NCBI GenBank assembly: GCA_022570975.1
Contig: JACZYS010000003.1
Span: forward strand, 6,532-29,896
DNA length: 23,365 nucleotides
Direction: 5' to 3'
Source: Candidatus Zixiibacteriota bacterium
GTDB lineage: Bacteria; Zixibacteria; MSB-5A5; GN15; FEB-12
Below are positions 8,590 to 17,389 of this stretch, in pieces. Within the stretch, counting starts at the first letter, position 1; each line of letters starts with the position of its first letter. A model generated the notes under the pieces. That model was not told the origin of the DNA. It did no database searches and saw nothing but the letters and a program-made list of their open reading frames with translations. The translations under genes and the position numbers were made by a program.

Positions 8590-8858
8590 ATTACAGTTAG
8601 TTATGCCCAAATGCCTTCTTGGCTTTAATAATCTTAGAAAGATCATTCAAACTAAGTTGTTGGGTTCTTGCAAAGGCATCCTTAGATGCCAGAGCACAAA
8701 AGGCAGACTGAGGGCTAAATCATTCAATAGTGGAAAAATCCGGTTATCCATTAGTAATTCAACATATTTTGGTTCACATATATTTAAAAATCCGAATTTT
8801 CAACTTCTGTAAATTATGAAAAATAGTTTCTGGGTTGACCAAAATAACACTTAGGTTT

Positions 8859-9242
8859 TTATTTTGTCCTATCAACTCGCCAAGGCGGGTTCTTTCTATT
8901 TTCTCCGGCGTAGTAAAGACAGATGATATTTTTTGCAGGGTCCAGCAGTCTTGCTTCCCTCCACAACCACGGCATATCAACTGGACCTGATTCAAATTTG
9001 AATCCTTTTTGCTTCAAAGATTCTACCAAGTTATCTAAGTCTTCTATCTCAAAATAAATTATTGTAGATGGATTAGTTTGTGTCTCTTCTAATAAGTGTA
9101 CGGAGAAAGTGCTGTCGCCAGTAGGAGTTTCAAATCGTGCATAATGAGACGAATCCACAATCATCTTAAATCCTAATTTGAGATAAAATTCTTTAGACTT
9201 TTCAATATCTGTTGCTGGCAAAGTGACCTGATTCAAATTCAT
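8859..9242 (-). CDS. VOC superfamily (glyoxalase/bleomycin-resistance-like) protein
   Basis: A 127-residue soluble protein with two beta-alpha-beta-beta-beta modules. The first (about 3-52) has the family start NQVTLPATDIEKSKEFYLKLGF; the second (about 60-112) starts IIYFEIEDLDNLVESLKQKGF and ends DPAKNIICLYYAGE. Members act as metal-dependent lyases, dioxygenases, isomerases or binding and resistance proteins. Metal ligands cannot be assigned confidently here and the substrate is unknown. The ATG lies 14 nt after the stop of the cytosolic kinase gene, so the two are very likely co-transcribed. It has only a weak GAGA-type ribosome site, suggesting translational coupling. The C-terminal tail (NRKNPPWRVDRTK) is basic and probably disordered. 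Confidence 0.85.
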   Translation of the reverse strand: MNLNQVTLPATDIEKSKEFYLKLGFKMIVDSSHYARFETPTGDSTFSVHLLEETQTNPSTIIYFEIEDLDNLVESLKQKGFKFESGPVDMPWLWREARLLDPAKNIICLYYAGENRKNPPWRVDRTK

Positions 9243-9256
9243 AAGCAGTCTCTACT

Positions 9257-11536
9257 TTATGAAATAATATTTATATCTTTAAGCATTTCTTGGAACCTTG
9301 GATCGTCCTTAATTTTGTCAAATCTTCGGTCTGAATTAATGTGCAAGTGAATTAACCATACAGATTTTTCAGCGGCAATTTTATCAAACCATTCAAAGGC
9401 AGAGTCAAGGTCCCCCAACCCGACATATATGGATGCAAAAGTGTAAGAAGAAACGAATTTTTCTTCAGATAATTCAAGCAGTTCATTTAGGATCACTTTT
9501 GCCTCTTTCGTTTTGCCGGATATTGCCAGAGCATGGGCTAATGCTCCCTTAAACATTGGGGAGTTTCCTGAATATTCTAAGGCAAGCTCAAATTCTTTTA
9601 TGGCCTGTTTATACATATCCAACAGTTCATAAGTCAGGGCGAGAATAAAATGAGAGACCGGGAAAGTGGAGTCCATCTCAATAACTTCTTTTGAGGCTAT
9701 TATTGCTTCCCCATCTTTGCCTTTAATATAAAAATCTAAAGCAGGTCCCAGTTGAACTATAAGTGAAAGAGGGTCATGACTCTGGGCTTTCTTGATCAAT
9801 GTTAAAGCATCATCCATTTTTCCTAAAGCCGTAAGCTTACATGCATGTCTCAAATATGCAATTGCATAACTCGGATTTAGTTCTGTTGCCTTTTCAAAAT
9901 CAGCAAACCCCCTTTCCCAGTCCCAGTCAGCAAGCATGTTTCCATGAGCTCTTGCTTCGTATCCTTCGGCCAAATTATCATCCAATTCCAGTGATTTTGC
10001 GGCAGCCGATTTAATATTTGGTATTGTATCTGCGGGAGAAAGTATTTGATAGCTACATAATAGTGAGTAACATTCTGCTATTCCGGCAAAGGCCAAGGCA
10101 TAATTTGGGTCCTGATCAATTGCCTGTCTGAGATAATCAATTCCTTTTAGCAGTCCAACTTCTGTTCTCTTATTCCAAAAGAATCTTCCTTTGGAATACA
10201 AATTATAGGCGGCAGTATTTTCAGTATATCTTTTTACTACCTTTGCCTTTTCTTTTTTTAGAAGTCTGACCTTCATTTGTTCAACAATTTTAAGAGATAT
10301 CTCATCTTGAATAGCAAAAATGTCTTCCATCTGCCGATCATAGCGGTCTGACCACAAATGATAACCATCGGCAACATTTATCAGCTGTGCGGTAATTCTA
10401 AGTTTATCTCCGGCTTTGCGAACCGAGCCTTCAAGAATTGTTTTAACATTGAGTTTGTTTCCAATTTCGCGAATATCTTCGCTTTTACCTTTAAAGGCAA
10501 AGGCCGATGTCCGTGCCACAACATATAGTTCCTCAACTTTTGTTAAGGCATTGATTATTTCTTCTGCCATTCCATCACAAAAATATTCCTGCTCTTTTTC
10601 GGTACTCAAATTTGTAAAGGGTAAAACGGCAATTGATGGTTTTTCATTCATAGCCTGGTGATGCTCACCTGATTGGTCCAATCCCATATCCTTTTTCAGC
10701 TTTCTAAGATCACTGAGCACACCGGAAGCTGTCTGGTATCTCAACTCGACATCTTTTTCCAAAAGCCTGGAGATAATTCTCTGGAGTTCATCAGGAACAT
10801 CAGACTTATACCTTGCCAGTGGTTCAGGAATTTCATTGGCCACGGCCTTGATTGTGGCAGCCTCATTTGACTTTCTAAAAGGGCACTTGCCGGTAATAAG
10901 CTCGTAAAGAAGAACTCCAAAAGAAAAGATATCAGAACGTTCATCAATTTCAACTCCATTAACCTGCTCCGGCGACATGTATCCAACCGTTCCCAGGGTG
11001 GAGCCGGTTTTAGTAAGATGCTCAGAACCTTCCACTGTTGCCAGACCAAAATCCAATATCTTGGCAAACCCATCTTGATCTACCAAAATGTTGTTTGGTT
11101 TAATATCCCTGTGAACAATTCGTGCTTTATGGGCTTCGCCCAGACCCTTTGCAATTCCAATTCCCAGTGATAAAACAGAGTCTATTGAACCTTCATGTTT
11201 GCTAAGATAATCTTGCAGTGAATAACCATCCACATTTTCCATTGCAAAAAACGGGCGGTTTTCAAATTCTCCAACTTCATAAATTGTAACAATGTTGGGG
11301 TGATTTAATTTTGCTGCCGCTTGAGCTTCACGGGTAAATCTCTCTCTTGCAATTTTATCTGAGGAAAGATATTTTGAAAGGAATTTTAGGGCGACTTCCC
11401 TGTTCAGGGTATTATCCTTGGCCAGATAGACCTCTCCCATTCCTCCAACGCCAATTTTACTTATAATTTCATAATGGGAGACAGTTGTCCCTCTGGCAAG
11501 AACAAGGTGAGTTTCTGTTCTGTCGTCATTAGTCAT
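9257..11536 (-). CDS. Cytosolic Hanks-type Ser/Thr kinase with TolB-like and TPR domains
   Basis: A 759-residue protein. The kinase domain is about 21-280 and complete: glycine loop GVGGMGEV (29-36), K51 in VALK, E70 of helix C, HRDIKPNN (142-149, catalytic D144), DFG (162-164) and SPE (188-190). A TolB-like domain (COG5616-type, about 299-425) follows, with SIAVLPFTNLS, CDGMAEEIINAL, ILEGSVRKAGDKLRITAQL and YHLWSDRYDRQMEDIFAIQDEI. TPR repeats fill about 440-750. I see no transmembrane segment or signal peptide, so it should be cytosolic. The TolB-TPR half is also common behind adenylate cyclases and winged-helix regulators. No clear Shine-Dalgarno precedes the ATG, although a good promoter lies upstream. 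The VOC gene follows at once. Substrates are unknown. Confidence 0.93.
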   Translation of the reverse strand: MTNDDRTETHLVLARGTTVSHYEIISKIGVGGMGEVYLAKDNTLNREVALKFLSKYLSSDKIARERFTREAQAAAKLNHPNIVTIYEVGEFENRPFFAMENVDGYSLQDYLSKHEGSIDSVLSLGIGIAKGLGEAHKARIVHRDIKPNNILVDQDGFAKILDFGLATVEGSEHLTKTGSTLGTVGYMSPEQVNGVEIDERSDIFSFGVLLYELITGKCPFRKSNEAATIKAVANEIPEPLARYKSDVPDELQRIISRLLEKDVELRYQTASGVLSDLRKLKKDMGLDQSGEHHQAMNEKPSIAVLPFTNLSTEKEQEYFCDGMAEEIINALTKVEELYVVARTSAFAFKGKSEDIREIGNKLNVKTILEGSVRKAGDKLRITAQLINVADGYHLWSDRYDRQMEDIFAIQDEISLKIVEQMKVRLLKKEKAKVVKRYTENTAAYNLYSKGRFFWNKRTEVGLLKGIDYLRQAIDQDPNYALAFAGIAECYSLLCSYQILSPADTIPNIKSAAAKSLELDDNLAEGYEARAHGNMLADWDWERGFADFEKATELNPSYAIAYLRHACKLTALGKMDDALTLIKKAQSHDPLSLIVQLGPALDFYIKGKDGEAIIASKEVIEMDSTFPVSHFILALTYELLDMYKQAIKEFELALEYSGNSPMFKGALAHALAISGKTKEAKVILNELLELSEEKFVSSYTFASIYVGLGDLDSAFEWFDKIAAEKSVWLIHLHINSDRRFDKIKDDPRFQEMLKDINIIS

Positions 11537-11600
11537 GATAATATTGTTTCATCTCAAATTTAATTAGTTAATCAAGTATTTCAATTTCTTAAGTAAGACA

Positions 11601-11629
11601 AGTATAGATAGAACTTTATCACCAGACAA
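11601..11629 (-). promoter_or_regulatory. Promoter of the cytosolic kinase-VOC operon
   Basis: On the minus strand TTGTCT (11624-11629) is followed after 17 nt by TATACT (11601-11606), a 4/6 and 5/6 match with ideal spacing. The transcript would start near 11594, giving a leader of about 58 nt to the ATG at 11536. Confidence 0.5.
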
Positions 11630-11666
11630 GACTTAATTGGCAGTTATTACAACTTGATTTGTCTCA

Positions 11667-11691
11667 ATTTCAATATTAGTATAATTGAAAT
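11667..11691. promoter_or_regulatory. Inverted repeat overlapping the DUF4242 gene promoter
   Basis: ATTTCAAT (11667-11674) and ATTGAAAT (11684-11691) form perfect 8-bp arms with a 9-nt spacer. They fill the -35 to -10 interval of the plus-strand promoter, where a repressor dimer would block polymerase. The regulator is unknown. Confidence 0.35.
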
Positions 11692-11696
11692 ATAAT
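11668..11696 (+). promoter_or_regulatory. Candidate promoter of the DUF4242 gene
   Basis: An exact TATAAT (11691-11696) has a poor -35 (TTTCAA, 11668-11673) 17 nt upstream. Transcription would start near 11703. That leaves only about 3 nt before the ATG at 11706 and supports the ATG at 11730 as the true start. Confidence 0.45.
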
Positions 11697-11729
11697 GTTC
11701 GATAAATGAAAATTAGGAAGCGTGACCAT

Positions 11730-12005
11730 ATGCCAAAATTTGTTATTGAAAGAAGTATTCCCGGAGCCGGGAAGTTGTCGCCCCAAGAATTAAAAGCGAT
11801 TTCCAAAAAATCATGTTCTGTTTTGAATGAAATGGGAACAAAAATTCAGTGGGTGCAAAGCTATGTTACAACTGACAAGCTTTATTGTATATATATTGCC
11901 GATGATGCGGAACTCATAATGGAGCATGCAAAAAAAGGCGGGTTTCCTGCCGATTCCGTAGCCCTAATTTCAACAATTATTGATTTGACTACGGCTGAGG
12001 ATTAA
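11730..12005 (+). CDS. DUF4242 (SCO4226-like) small protein
   Basis: A 91-residue protein from the ATG at 11730. An in-frame ATG at 11706 exists, but homology begins at MPKFVIERSIPGAG, GGAAG lies 9 nt upstream of 11730, and the promoter would start transcription close to 11703. The conserved pattern is recognisable: ER-x-PGAGKLS near the start, then IQWVQSYVT, KLYCIYIADD and EHAKKGGFPADSV. The founding member, Streptomyces SCO4226, forms a ferredoxin-like dimer reported to bind nickel; whether this protein does so is unproven. It stands alone on the plus strand, divergent from the kinase-VOC operon and convergent with the SRPBCC gene. It sits among other small single-domain binding-type proteins. 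Confidence 0.8.
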   Translation: MPKFVIERSIPGAGKLSPQELKAISKKSCSVLNEMGTKIQWVQSYVTTDKLYCIYIADDAELIMEHAKKGGFPADSVALISTIIDLTTAED

Positions 12006-12071
12006 CTCTGGCTGATGGGTATACTAATTAAGGCTTTGGGATTTGCTTCAGTTATTTTTTTATAGTCCACC

Positions 12072-12494
12072 CTACTCCAAGCTTTTCTTCATATCTGCCA
12101 GCAGGGCCATGTAAATGTTATGGCAGAATTCCTGGGCTGCTTCGTCATTGTTTTCCCATGTCGATGTCCACTCAACTTTGGCCTGTCCTTCTTCTACCTC
12201 AACAACTACCACTTTGCCGACATAATTACTTACTTCATCAGATGAAATAGGCGATGGCCCGTCAGATACGCAATAAGTGAATGTTTTGTTTTCTTTATCA
12301 AGAGACAAGAGAGTTTCGTGGAATGCTCCGTTTAAGATTCTTTTTGAGCCAACCTGGTCGCCCGGAATGTCTCCCACCTGCTCCAAACTTGTGATAACAT
12401 TTGGCGTCCAACTCATATCTTGAAAACAGTTAATTGCTTTCCAGACTTCTTCTGCTGATTTATTTATTATTATTGATTGACTGGTCTGTCCCAT
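12072..12494 (-). CDS. SRPBCC (START/Bet v1-like) family protein
   Basis: A 140-residue soluble protein with the helix-grip start typical of SRPBCC polyketide cyclase-like proteins: SQSIIINKSAEEVWKAI, then DMSWTPNVI, and a C-terminal helix around EFCHNIYMALLADMKKSL. These folds hold hydrophobic ligands in a deep pocket and serve as lipid or polyketide binders, cyclases or stress-response proteins; the ligand here is unknown. AAAGGAGA lies 6 nt upstream of the ATG, a strong ribosome site. The gene follows the membrane kinase stop by 116 nt on the same strand and may be in its operon. Confidence 0.85.
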   Translation of the reverse strand: MGQTSQSIIINKSAEEVWKAINCFQDMSWTPNVITSLEQVGDIPGDQVGSKRILNGAFHETLLSLDKENKTFTYCVSDGPSPISSDEVSNYVGKVVVVEVEEGQAKVEWTSTWENNDEAAQEFCHNIYMALLADMKKSLE

Positions 12495-12610
12495 GTTGAT
12501 TCTCCTTTGACAAGTATATTGATAAATTATTCAGAAAATTTACTTCACCCGTTAGATAGAAGCAAGCAGATATCTAATGTTTACTAAAAAATTTCCAAAA
12601 CAAGCTTTCC

Positions 12611-14923
12611 CTAATTAAGTGGAGCAGTTTGAAGCGCTTTTACAATACCCTCAAGCATGTTTCTTGAAATAGGTAAAGTTGAAGGTAATCTTTCTTCCCA
12701 CAATAATTTACCGCCATGAACCAACCTAATATTTGGAAAACCAGTTATTTCAAAATATGCAGCTGCTCTTCCGCTTTCTTTTATAATTGGAAATGCTATT
12801 TTATGTTTCTCAAGAAAATCTTCCGTATTTTCATTGTTGCTGTTTTTGGTGAATCTGGTGACTCCAACAACATCAATTCCAAGATTTTTATACTGTTTAT
12901 AGATGTTGTTAATGTTGGTCATCATCCGATCACAAAACGGACACCATTGCTCCCAAAAAACAAGCAATTGAACATTTTTTTTATTATATACATACTTGCC
13001 CTGAATATCATATTCTCTTCCCAAATCCGGGAGGTCGGGATAATCATCGTATAAGGCCGAAGATTCCTCAAGTTTTCCCTGAGTTATTAAAGCAGCAGCT
13101 AAAATGGATTTGGTAATTTCAGTATAGTAATCATAGTATTCGCCATTGACATTTTCTATTGCCTTTTTGTAAATTTCTCGCGCCACTTTTTCGGCTTGAT
13201 CAATTTTCCCGCTCCGGAGTAACAGCCATGCCCGTTGTCTTTTAATACTTACCTCTAAATCAACATTATCCGGATTTTCGCGGAGAGCAAATTCTAGAGT
13301 TTCGTTTGCAAAGTTAAGTGCACCAGAAATATTTCCAGTTCGCTCCATTGCACCTATTAAAGAGACTTGTGAAAAAATTGATTCTGCATTTTTGGGACCA
13401 AGTGTAGTGCTGTCTATTATGCAAATATCTTTACAATTCTCCAGATAGCTGTTGGACTCCCCAGTCACAGCATAAAGCCAGTTTAAATCTTCAAGTGATT
13501 CTTTTGTCAAGGAATCCAGACCGCCAAATGCTTTTTTTCTGAGTGATAGCGCCGTTGTCAAATGATTACGAGCTTCGTCATACCTTCCTAATGCGAAGTA
13601 AGCATTTCCTAATGAACTTCTGATTTCTGCTTCAATCTCCGGTTCATCTGGAAAAACACCTTCTAACAATTTGGTTGAATTGTCGAGAAACGTTGTGATT
13701 GGGACTTCATCACCAAACCCTGCGGGGATTCCCTTTTCAAAAATATCCGAAAGAAACTGATGAGATTTGCTTACTCTTTCTGCTTCAATTTCCACTCGCT
13801 CTCTTTCAGCACTAACTTGAATCAAAAGAGAAGTTGTAACTAAGACACCAACTATTAATAGTACAAATACTGTTGCAGCTGAACTTACTAAGAATTTATT
13901 TTTGCGGGCAAATATTTTCAGTTGATATGATAAACTTGGGGAGCGGGCAACAATTGCCTCACCTGCTAAGTATCTGCAAATATCCTGACTTAGTCCATGA
14001 GCTGTCTGATAACGCAACTCGCGGTCTTTGTGAAGAGTTTTCTGCAATATGTGGTCAATTTCAACGGCTACCTTTATACTACTTTTGCTCAATGAAGGAG
14101 GCTCTTTTTCACGGACAATATTTGCGACCTCATATATTTTTTTCGCACTCAAATCATATGGAAGCTCACCTGAAATCAGCTCATACAAAATGACCCCAAG
14201 TGAATAAACATCACTGCGAGTATCAAGGTCATGAGAGTCTGCCTCAAACTGTTCCGGGCTCATATAATGCAAAGAGCCAATAATTTGGCCGACTTCTGTT
14301 TGGACATTTGTCTTACGCAAATCAGAATCGGTTGCCCGGGCCAGACCAAAATCTATTATCCTAACTTTGTTATGTGAATCTACTAAGATATTATCCGGTT
14401 TTAAGTCACGATGGACAATTCCTCTTTGATGACCAAAATTTACGGCATCGCAAACTTGAGTAAATAAGTCCAATTTTTCATCAACCGTAAGTTTTTTTAG
14501 CTTAGCAAATTCTGTAATCGTCTTAGCGTTGGGGATATATTCCATCGCAAAATAAGGGACTTCTATTCCTGAATCTTGATAAGTTCCGGCTTCATAAATT
14601 TCAGCGATTCCGGGATGGTGAAGTCTGGCCAGCATCTGTGCTTCATATTTGAGGCGGCTAACCGCTTTTTCTGAAACATCGCTTCCTTTGATAACTTTGA
14701 TAGCAACTGTTCTGCGAGGATTCTCCTGTACAGCTTCAAAGACTGTTCCCATTCCTCCAGTTGCAATCACTCTCTTTAGGTGATACTTGCCGATTTGCCT
14801 TGGATGATGAGGTTGCAGCTTCCCGCTGGTGGAACCGTGCAAATGAGTTTTTGTCTTATCGGATGTATTTAGCTCTGAGTTTGTTTCATCACCGGATTTC
14901 TTGTGATCATGGTGCTCAGTCAT
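12611..14923 (-). CDS. Membrane Ser/Thr kinase with TPR region and C-terminal thioredoxin-like domain
   Basis: A 770-residue single open frame. A charged N-terminal tail precedes a complete Hanks kinase (about 46-320): ATGGMGTV (54-61), K76, E94, HRDLKPDN (171-178, D173), DFG (191-193) and SPE (222-224). One transmembrane helix lies at about 345-369 after a basic KIFARKNK, so the kinase should be cytoplasmic and the rest periplasmic. TPR-type repeats fill about 385-625. Residues 635-766 form a TlpA/thioredoxin-like domain with VQLLVFWEQWCPFC (CPFC at 661-664), VVGVTR, and a GFPN loop placing the cis-proline at P730. Kinase-TM-TPR proteins are widespread; a redox-active thioredoxin tail is not the usual arrangement. 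GGAG lies 10 nt upstream of the ATG. An SRPBCC gene follows. Confidence 0.92.
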   Translation of the reverse strand: MTEHHDHKKSGDETNSELNTSDKTKTHLHGSTSGKLQPHHPRQIGKYHLKRVIATGGMGTVFEAVQENPRRTVAIKVIKGSDVSEKAVSRLKYEAQMLARLHHPGIAEIYEAGTYQDSGIEVPYFAMEYIPNAKTITEFAKLKKLTVDEKLDLFTQVCDAVNFGHQRGIVHRDLKPDNILVDSHNKVRIIDFGLARATDSDLRKTNVQTEVGQIIGSLHYMSPEQFEADSHDLDTRSDVYSLGVILYELISGELPYDLSAKKIYEVANIVREKEPPSLSKSSIKVAVEIDHILQKTLHKDRELRYQTAHGLSQDICRYLAGEAIVARSPSLSYQLKIFARKNKFLVSSAATVFVLLIVGVLVTTSLLIQVSAERERVEIEAERVSKSHQFLSDIFEKGIPAGFGDEVPITTFLDNSTKLLEGVFPDEPEIEAEIRSSLGNAYFALGRYDEARNHLTTALSLRKKAFGGLDSLTKESLEDLNWLYAVTGESNSYLENCKDICIIDSTTLGPKNAESIFSQVSLIGAMERTGNISGALNFANETLEFALRENPDNVDLEVSIKRQRAWLLLRSGKIDQAEKVAREIYKKAIENVNGEYYDYYTEITKSILAAALITQGKLEESSALYDDYPDLPDLGREYDIQGKYVYNKKNVQLLVFWEQWCPFCDRMMTNINNIYKQYKNLGIDVVGVTRFTKNSNNENTEDFLEKHKIAFPIIKESGRAAAYFEITGFPNIRLVHGGKLLWEERLPSTLPISRNMLEGIVKALQTAPLN

Positions 14924-15100
14924 TGACCAAAACTCCTAATTTGTAATATTTTATAGCTAATTGTGCTAAACGTAAGGTAATTCTTTGAGATGAACATTAC
15001 AAGTGAAAAAAATAACTGGAGAATTAGATTCAAGATTCACATTAATGAGACTTTCTTTATGCTATTGTAGGAAGCATTTTTATTTTGAAATGGAGATTGC

Positions 15101-17230
15101 TTACATATCCGGTTCATCAAGGATTAACTTCTTATAAAGATAATTAAATTCCAGGGCATGTCGTTTTGCTCTTTGGAGATTGTCGGCCGCCATCCCATGA
15201 CCGCCCTGCATCTCTTCATAAAAGTAGATTTTGCTGCCGTATTCTTCCATTCTTGCAGCCATCTTTCTGGCATGACCGGGATGAACACGGTCATCTTTTG
15301 TAGAAGTGACGAATAAAATCTCAGGGTAAACAATTCCTTTTTTGAGATTTTGGTAGGGTGAATACTTTTTAATGAAGGCTCTTTGTTCCGGAATATCAGG
15401 GTCGCCGTATTCTGCCATCCATGATGCTCCGGGAGGGAGTTTGTGGTAGCGGAGCATATCCAGCAGGGGGACCCGACAAACTGCGGCGTTATAAAGGTCA
15501 GGTCTTTGCGTAATAGCTGCTCCCACCAGAAGTCCGCCGTTGCTTCCGCCCATAATACCAAGTTTCTTGGGAGAGGTGACATTGGTGTTAATTAAATCTT
15601 CTGAGATGGCAATAAAATCATCATAGCATTTTTGTCTGTTTTCAAGCAGGGCGGCTTTGTGCCATGCCGGACCAAATTCTCCGCCACCCCTTATGTTGGC
15701 AAGAGCAAAAACGCCCCCTTTTTCCAACCAGAGTTTTCCCATTGAAGACCAGTAAAATGGAGTTTCAGAAATTCTGAATCCGCCATATCCATATAGCAGA
15801 ACCGCATTTTGACCATCAAGTTTCATATCTTCTGGTGAAACCAGAAAATATGGAATCATAGTGCCGTCTTTGCTTTTCGCTTCATGCTGGCTTACTTCAT
15901 AACCAGAAGCATCAAACATATCAGGAAGAGCTTTTATTTTTTCAGGTCTGGAATTTATATTTTCATAATAATAAAGGGTGCTGGGTTTCAAGAAACTTGT
16001 ATATAAAAGCATGAAATTATTAGTATGTTTACTATAGGTCATAAGAAATGCCGAACCAAAATCAGGGATTGTAATATCTCGCTTGACCCACTTGCTGCCC
16101 GTATCAGTCTCTTCCAATTCAATTGACATCATCTCGCTTACGACGTTAGTAAGTTTTGAAACGACAAGGAAATCTTGCAGCTTATAAACAGACTTAACGG
16201 CACTTCTTTCTTTGGGATATATAATCACTTCCACTTTGGAGGCAAGGTTACTTGAGGTGATATCAGATTTCTTTACAGCCACCAATGATCCTTCGGGAAT
16301 ACCAAACCACTCCGAATTTAAAAAGAGAATGAAATATCCTTTGAAATATGCCTTAAGAGATACGTCGAGCGGAAAAGGAAGTTCAACTTTGTTCATCCCA
16401 TCGTCCAATATCCATCTTTTGGATTCCCAGAATGATACTCCCTTATAGAGATGAAAAATATTTTCATCTTTTTCAAAATCAACATAAGCACCAACAGAAA
16501 CATCAGAATTGTCTCCTTCAAAAATCGTCTCTGCTTCAGAAAGAGGTGTACCCCGCTTCCACAATTTTACAATCCTCGGATATCCTGACTCTGTCATTGT
16601 GCCCTCACCAAAATCTGTTCCTACTATTAATGTATTAATGTCGTACCATGAGGCCGAGCTTTTTGCTTCGGGAAGAGTAAACCCATCTTTGACAAATTCT
16701 TTGGTTTCCAGATCAAATTCTCGTACAACTGTTGCATCACCTCCACCTTCAGAGAGAGAAATAAGAGTTCTTTTATAGTCTGGAGGAAAAGGAGATGATC
16801 CTTTGTAAACCCACTGGGCGTTTTCATCTTCGTTTAGTTTATCAATATCCAGTACAAGCTCCCAATTTGGAATTGCTTTATTGTATTCTTCTAAACTTGT
16901 TCTTCTTAAGATTCCTCTTACGTGTTCATCGTCATTCCAAAAATTATATAAGTAATCTCCGTACATTGAGCAGTATGGAATTTTTTCTTTTGAGAGTAAT
17001 AGTTTTTCGTCATCAGATTGCATTTGAGTAAAAACAGAGTCACTCATAAACTCGTCAATAGTTATCTGGTCATGTGCTTTAACCCATTCCAAAGAGTTCT
17101 CACTTTCAATTTCTTCCAGCCAGAGGTATGGGTCTTCAACCTCATTTGACGTTTGAGAATGGATTGGAATGGCCAACAAGAGAGTTGCAATTGACAAAAA
17201 AGAAAAATTGATAACTCTTCCATATTTCAT
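15101..17230 (-). CDS. Secreted prolyl oligopeptidase (peptidase family S9A)
   Basis: A 709-residue serine peptidase. The first 25 residues are a signal peptide (SFLSIATLLLAIPIHSQ). DPYLWLEEI (33-41) is the typical N-terminal S9A motif. A seven-bladed beta-propeller covers about 75-430, and the alpha/beta-hydrolase catalytic domain covers 435-709. The triad is visible: Ser563 in GGSNGG (561-566), Asp646 in KDDRV (with Arg648), and His678 in GGHGM. NIRGGGEFG (512-520) is also diagnostic. Members cleave short peptides after proline; this one should act in the periplasm or outside. It has its own promoter and GGAG site and is divergent from the sdh operon. No adjacent gene suggests a peptide substrate. 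Confidence 0.95.
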   Translation of the reverse strand: MKYGRVINFSFLSIATLLLAIPIHSQTSNEVEDPYLWLEEIESENSLEWVKAHDQITIDEFMSDSVFTQMQSDDEKLLLSKEKIPYCSMYGDYLYNFWNDDEHVRGILRRTSLEEYNKAIPNWELVLDIDKLNEDENAQWVYKGSSPFPPDYKRTLISLSEGGGDATVVREFDLETKEFVKDGFTLPEAKSSASWYDINTLIVGTDFGEGTMTESGYPRIVKLWKRGTPLSEAETIFEGDNSDVSVGAYVDFEKDENIFHLYKGVSFWESKRWILDDGMNKVELPFPLDVSLKAYFKGYFILFLNSEWFGIPEGSLVAVKKSDITSSNLASKVEVIIYPKERSAVKSVYKLQDFLVVSKLTNVVSEMMSIELEETDTGSKWVKRDITIPDFGSAFLMTYSKHTNNFMLLYTSFLKPSTLYYYENINSRPEKIKALPDMFDASGYEVSQHEAKSKDGTMIPYFLVSPEDMKLDGQNAVLLYGYGGFRISETPFYWSSMGKLWLEKGGVFALANIRGGGEFGPAWHKAALLENRQKCYDDFIAISEDLINTNVTSPKKLGIMGGSNGGLLVGAAITQRPDLYNAAVCRVPLLDMLRYHKLPPGASWMAEYGDPDIPEQRAFIKKYSPYQNLKKGIVYPEILFVTSTKDDRVHPGHARKMAARMEEYGSKIYFYEEMQGGHGMAADNLQRAKRHALEFNYLYKKLILDEPDM

Positions 17231-17282
17231 TTGATGCTCCTGATAATCATAATGGTTTATAATGACAAAATCATTTCATCCA

Positions 17283-17310
17283 ATTAAGTTAATTCCCTTG
17301 TACATGTCAA
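17283..17310 (-). promoter_or_regulatory. Candidate promoter of the prolyl oligopeptidase gene
   Basis: On the minus strand an exact TTGACA (17305-17310) is followed after 16 nt by CTTAAT (17283-17288, 4/6 match). The leader to the ATG at 17230 would be about 45 nt. Confidence 0.4.
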
Positions 17311-17389
17311 ATGATTTAGATATCACTGTTTTTCTATCAATTAACCAAATATTATGTTTGCGTTAGTTTATTATATTGTTTATTATTTT

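Larger units (their letters stand above)
8207..8858. other. Long intergenic region with hairpins and no clear gene
   Basis: About 650 nt between the receptor leader and the end of the VOC gene. I see no convincing protein gene on either strand. It holds three perfect inverted repeats (8382-8401, 8563-8589, 8675-8690), one exact DnaA-box 9-mer TTATCCACA (8522-8530), and a stop-bounded 40-codon minus-strand frame (8600-8719) that has no ATG. It may contain a decayed gene, an unrecognised small RNA, or only the back-to-back ends of two units. Confidence 0.5.

Noticed and set aside
8603..8812. A 69-codon plus-strand open frame in the long gap
   Set aside because: No ribosome binding site, no recognisable domain and a composition like the surrounding non-coding DNA; the opposite strand carries the more protein-like frame.
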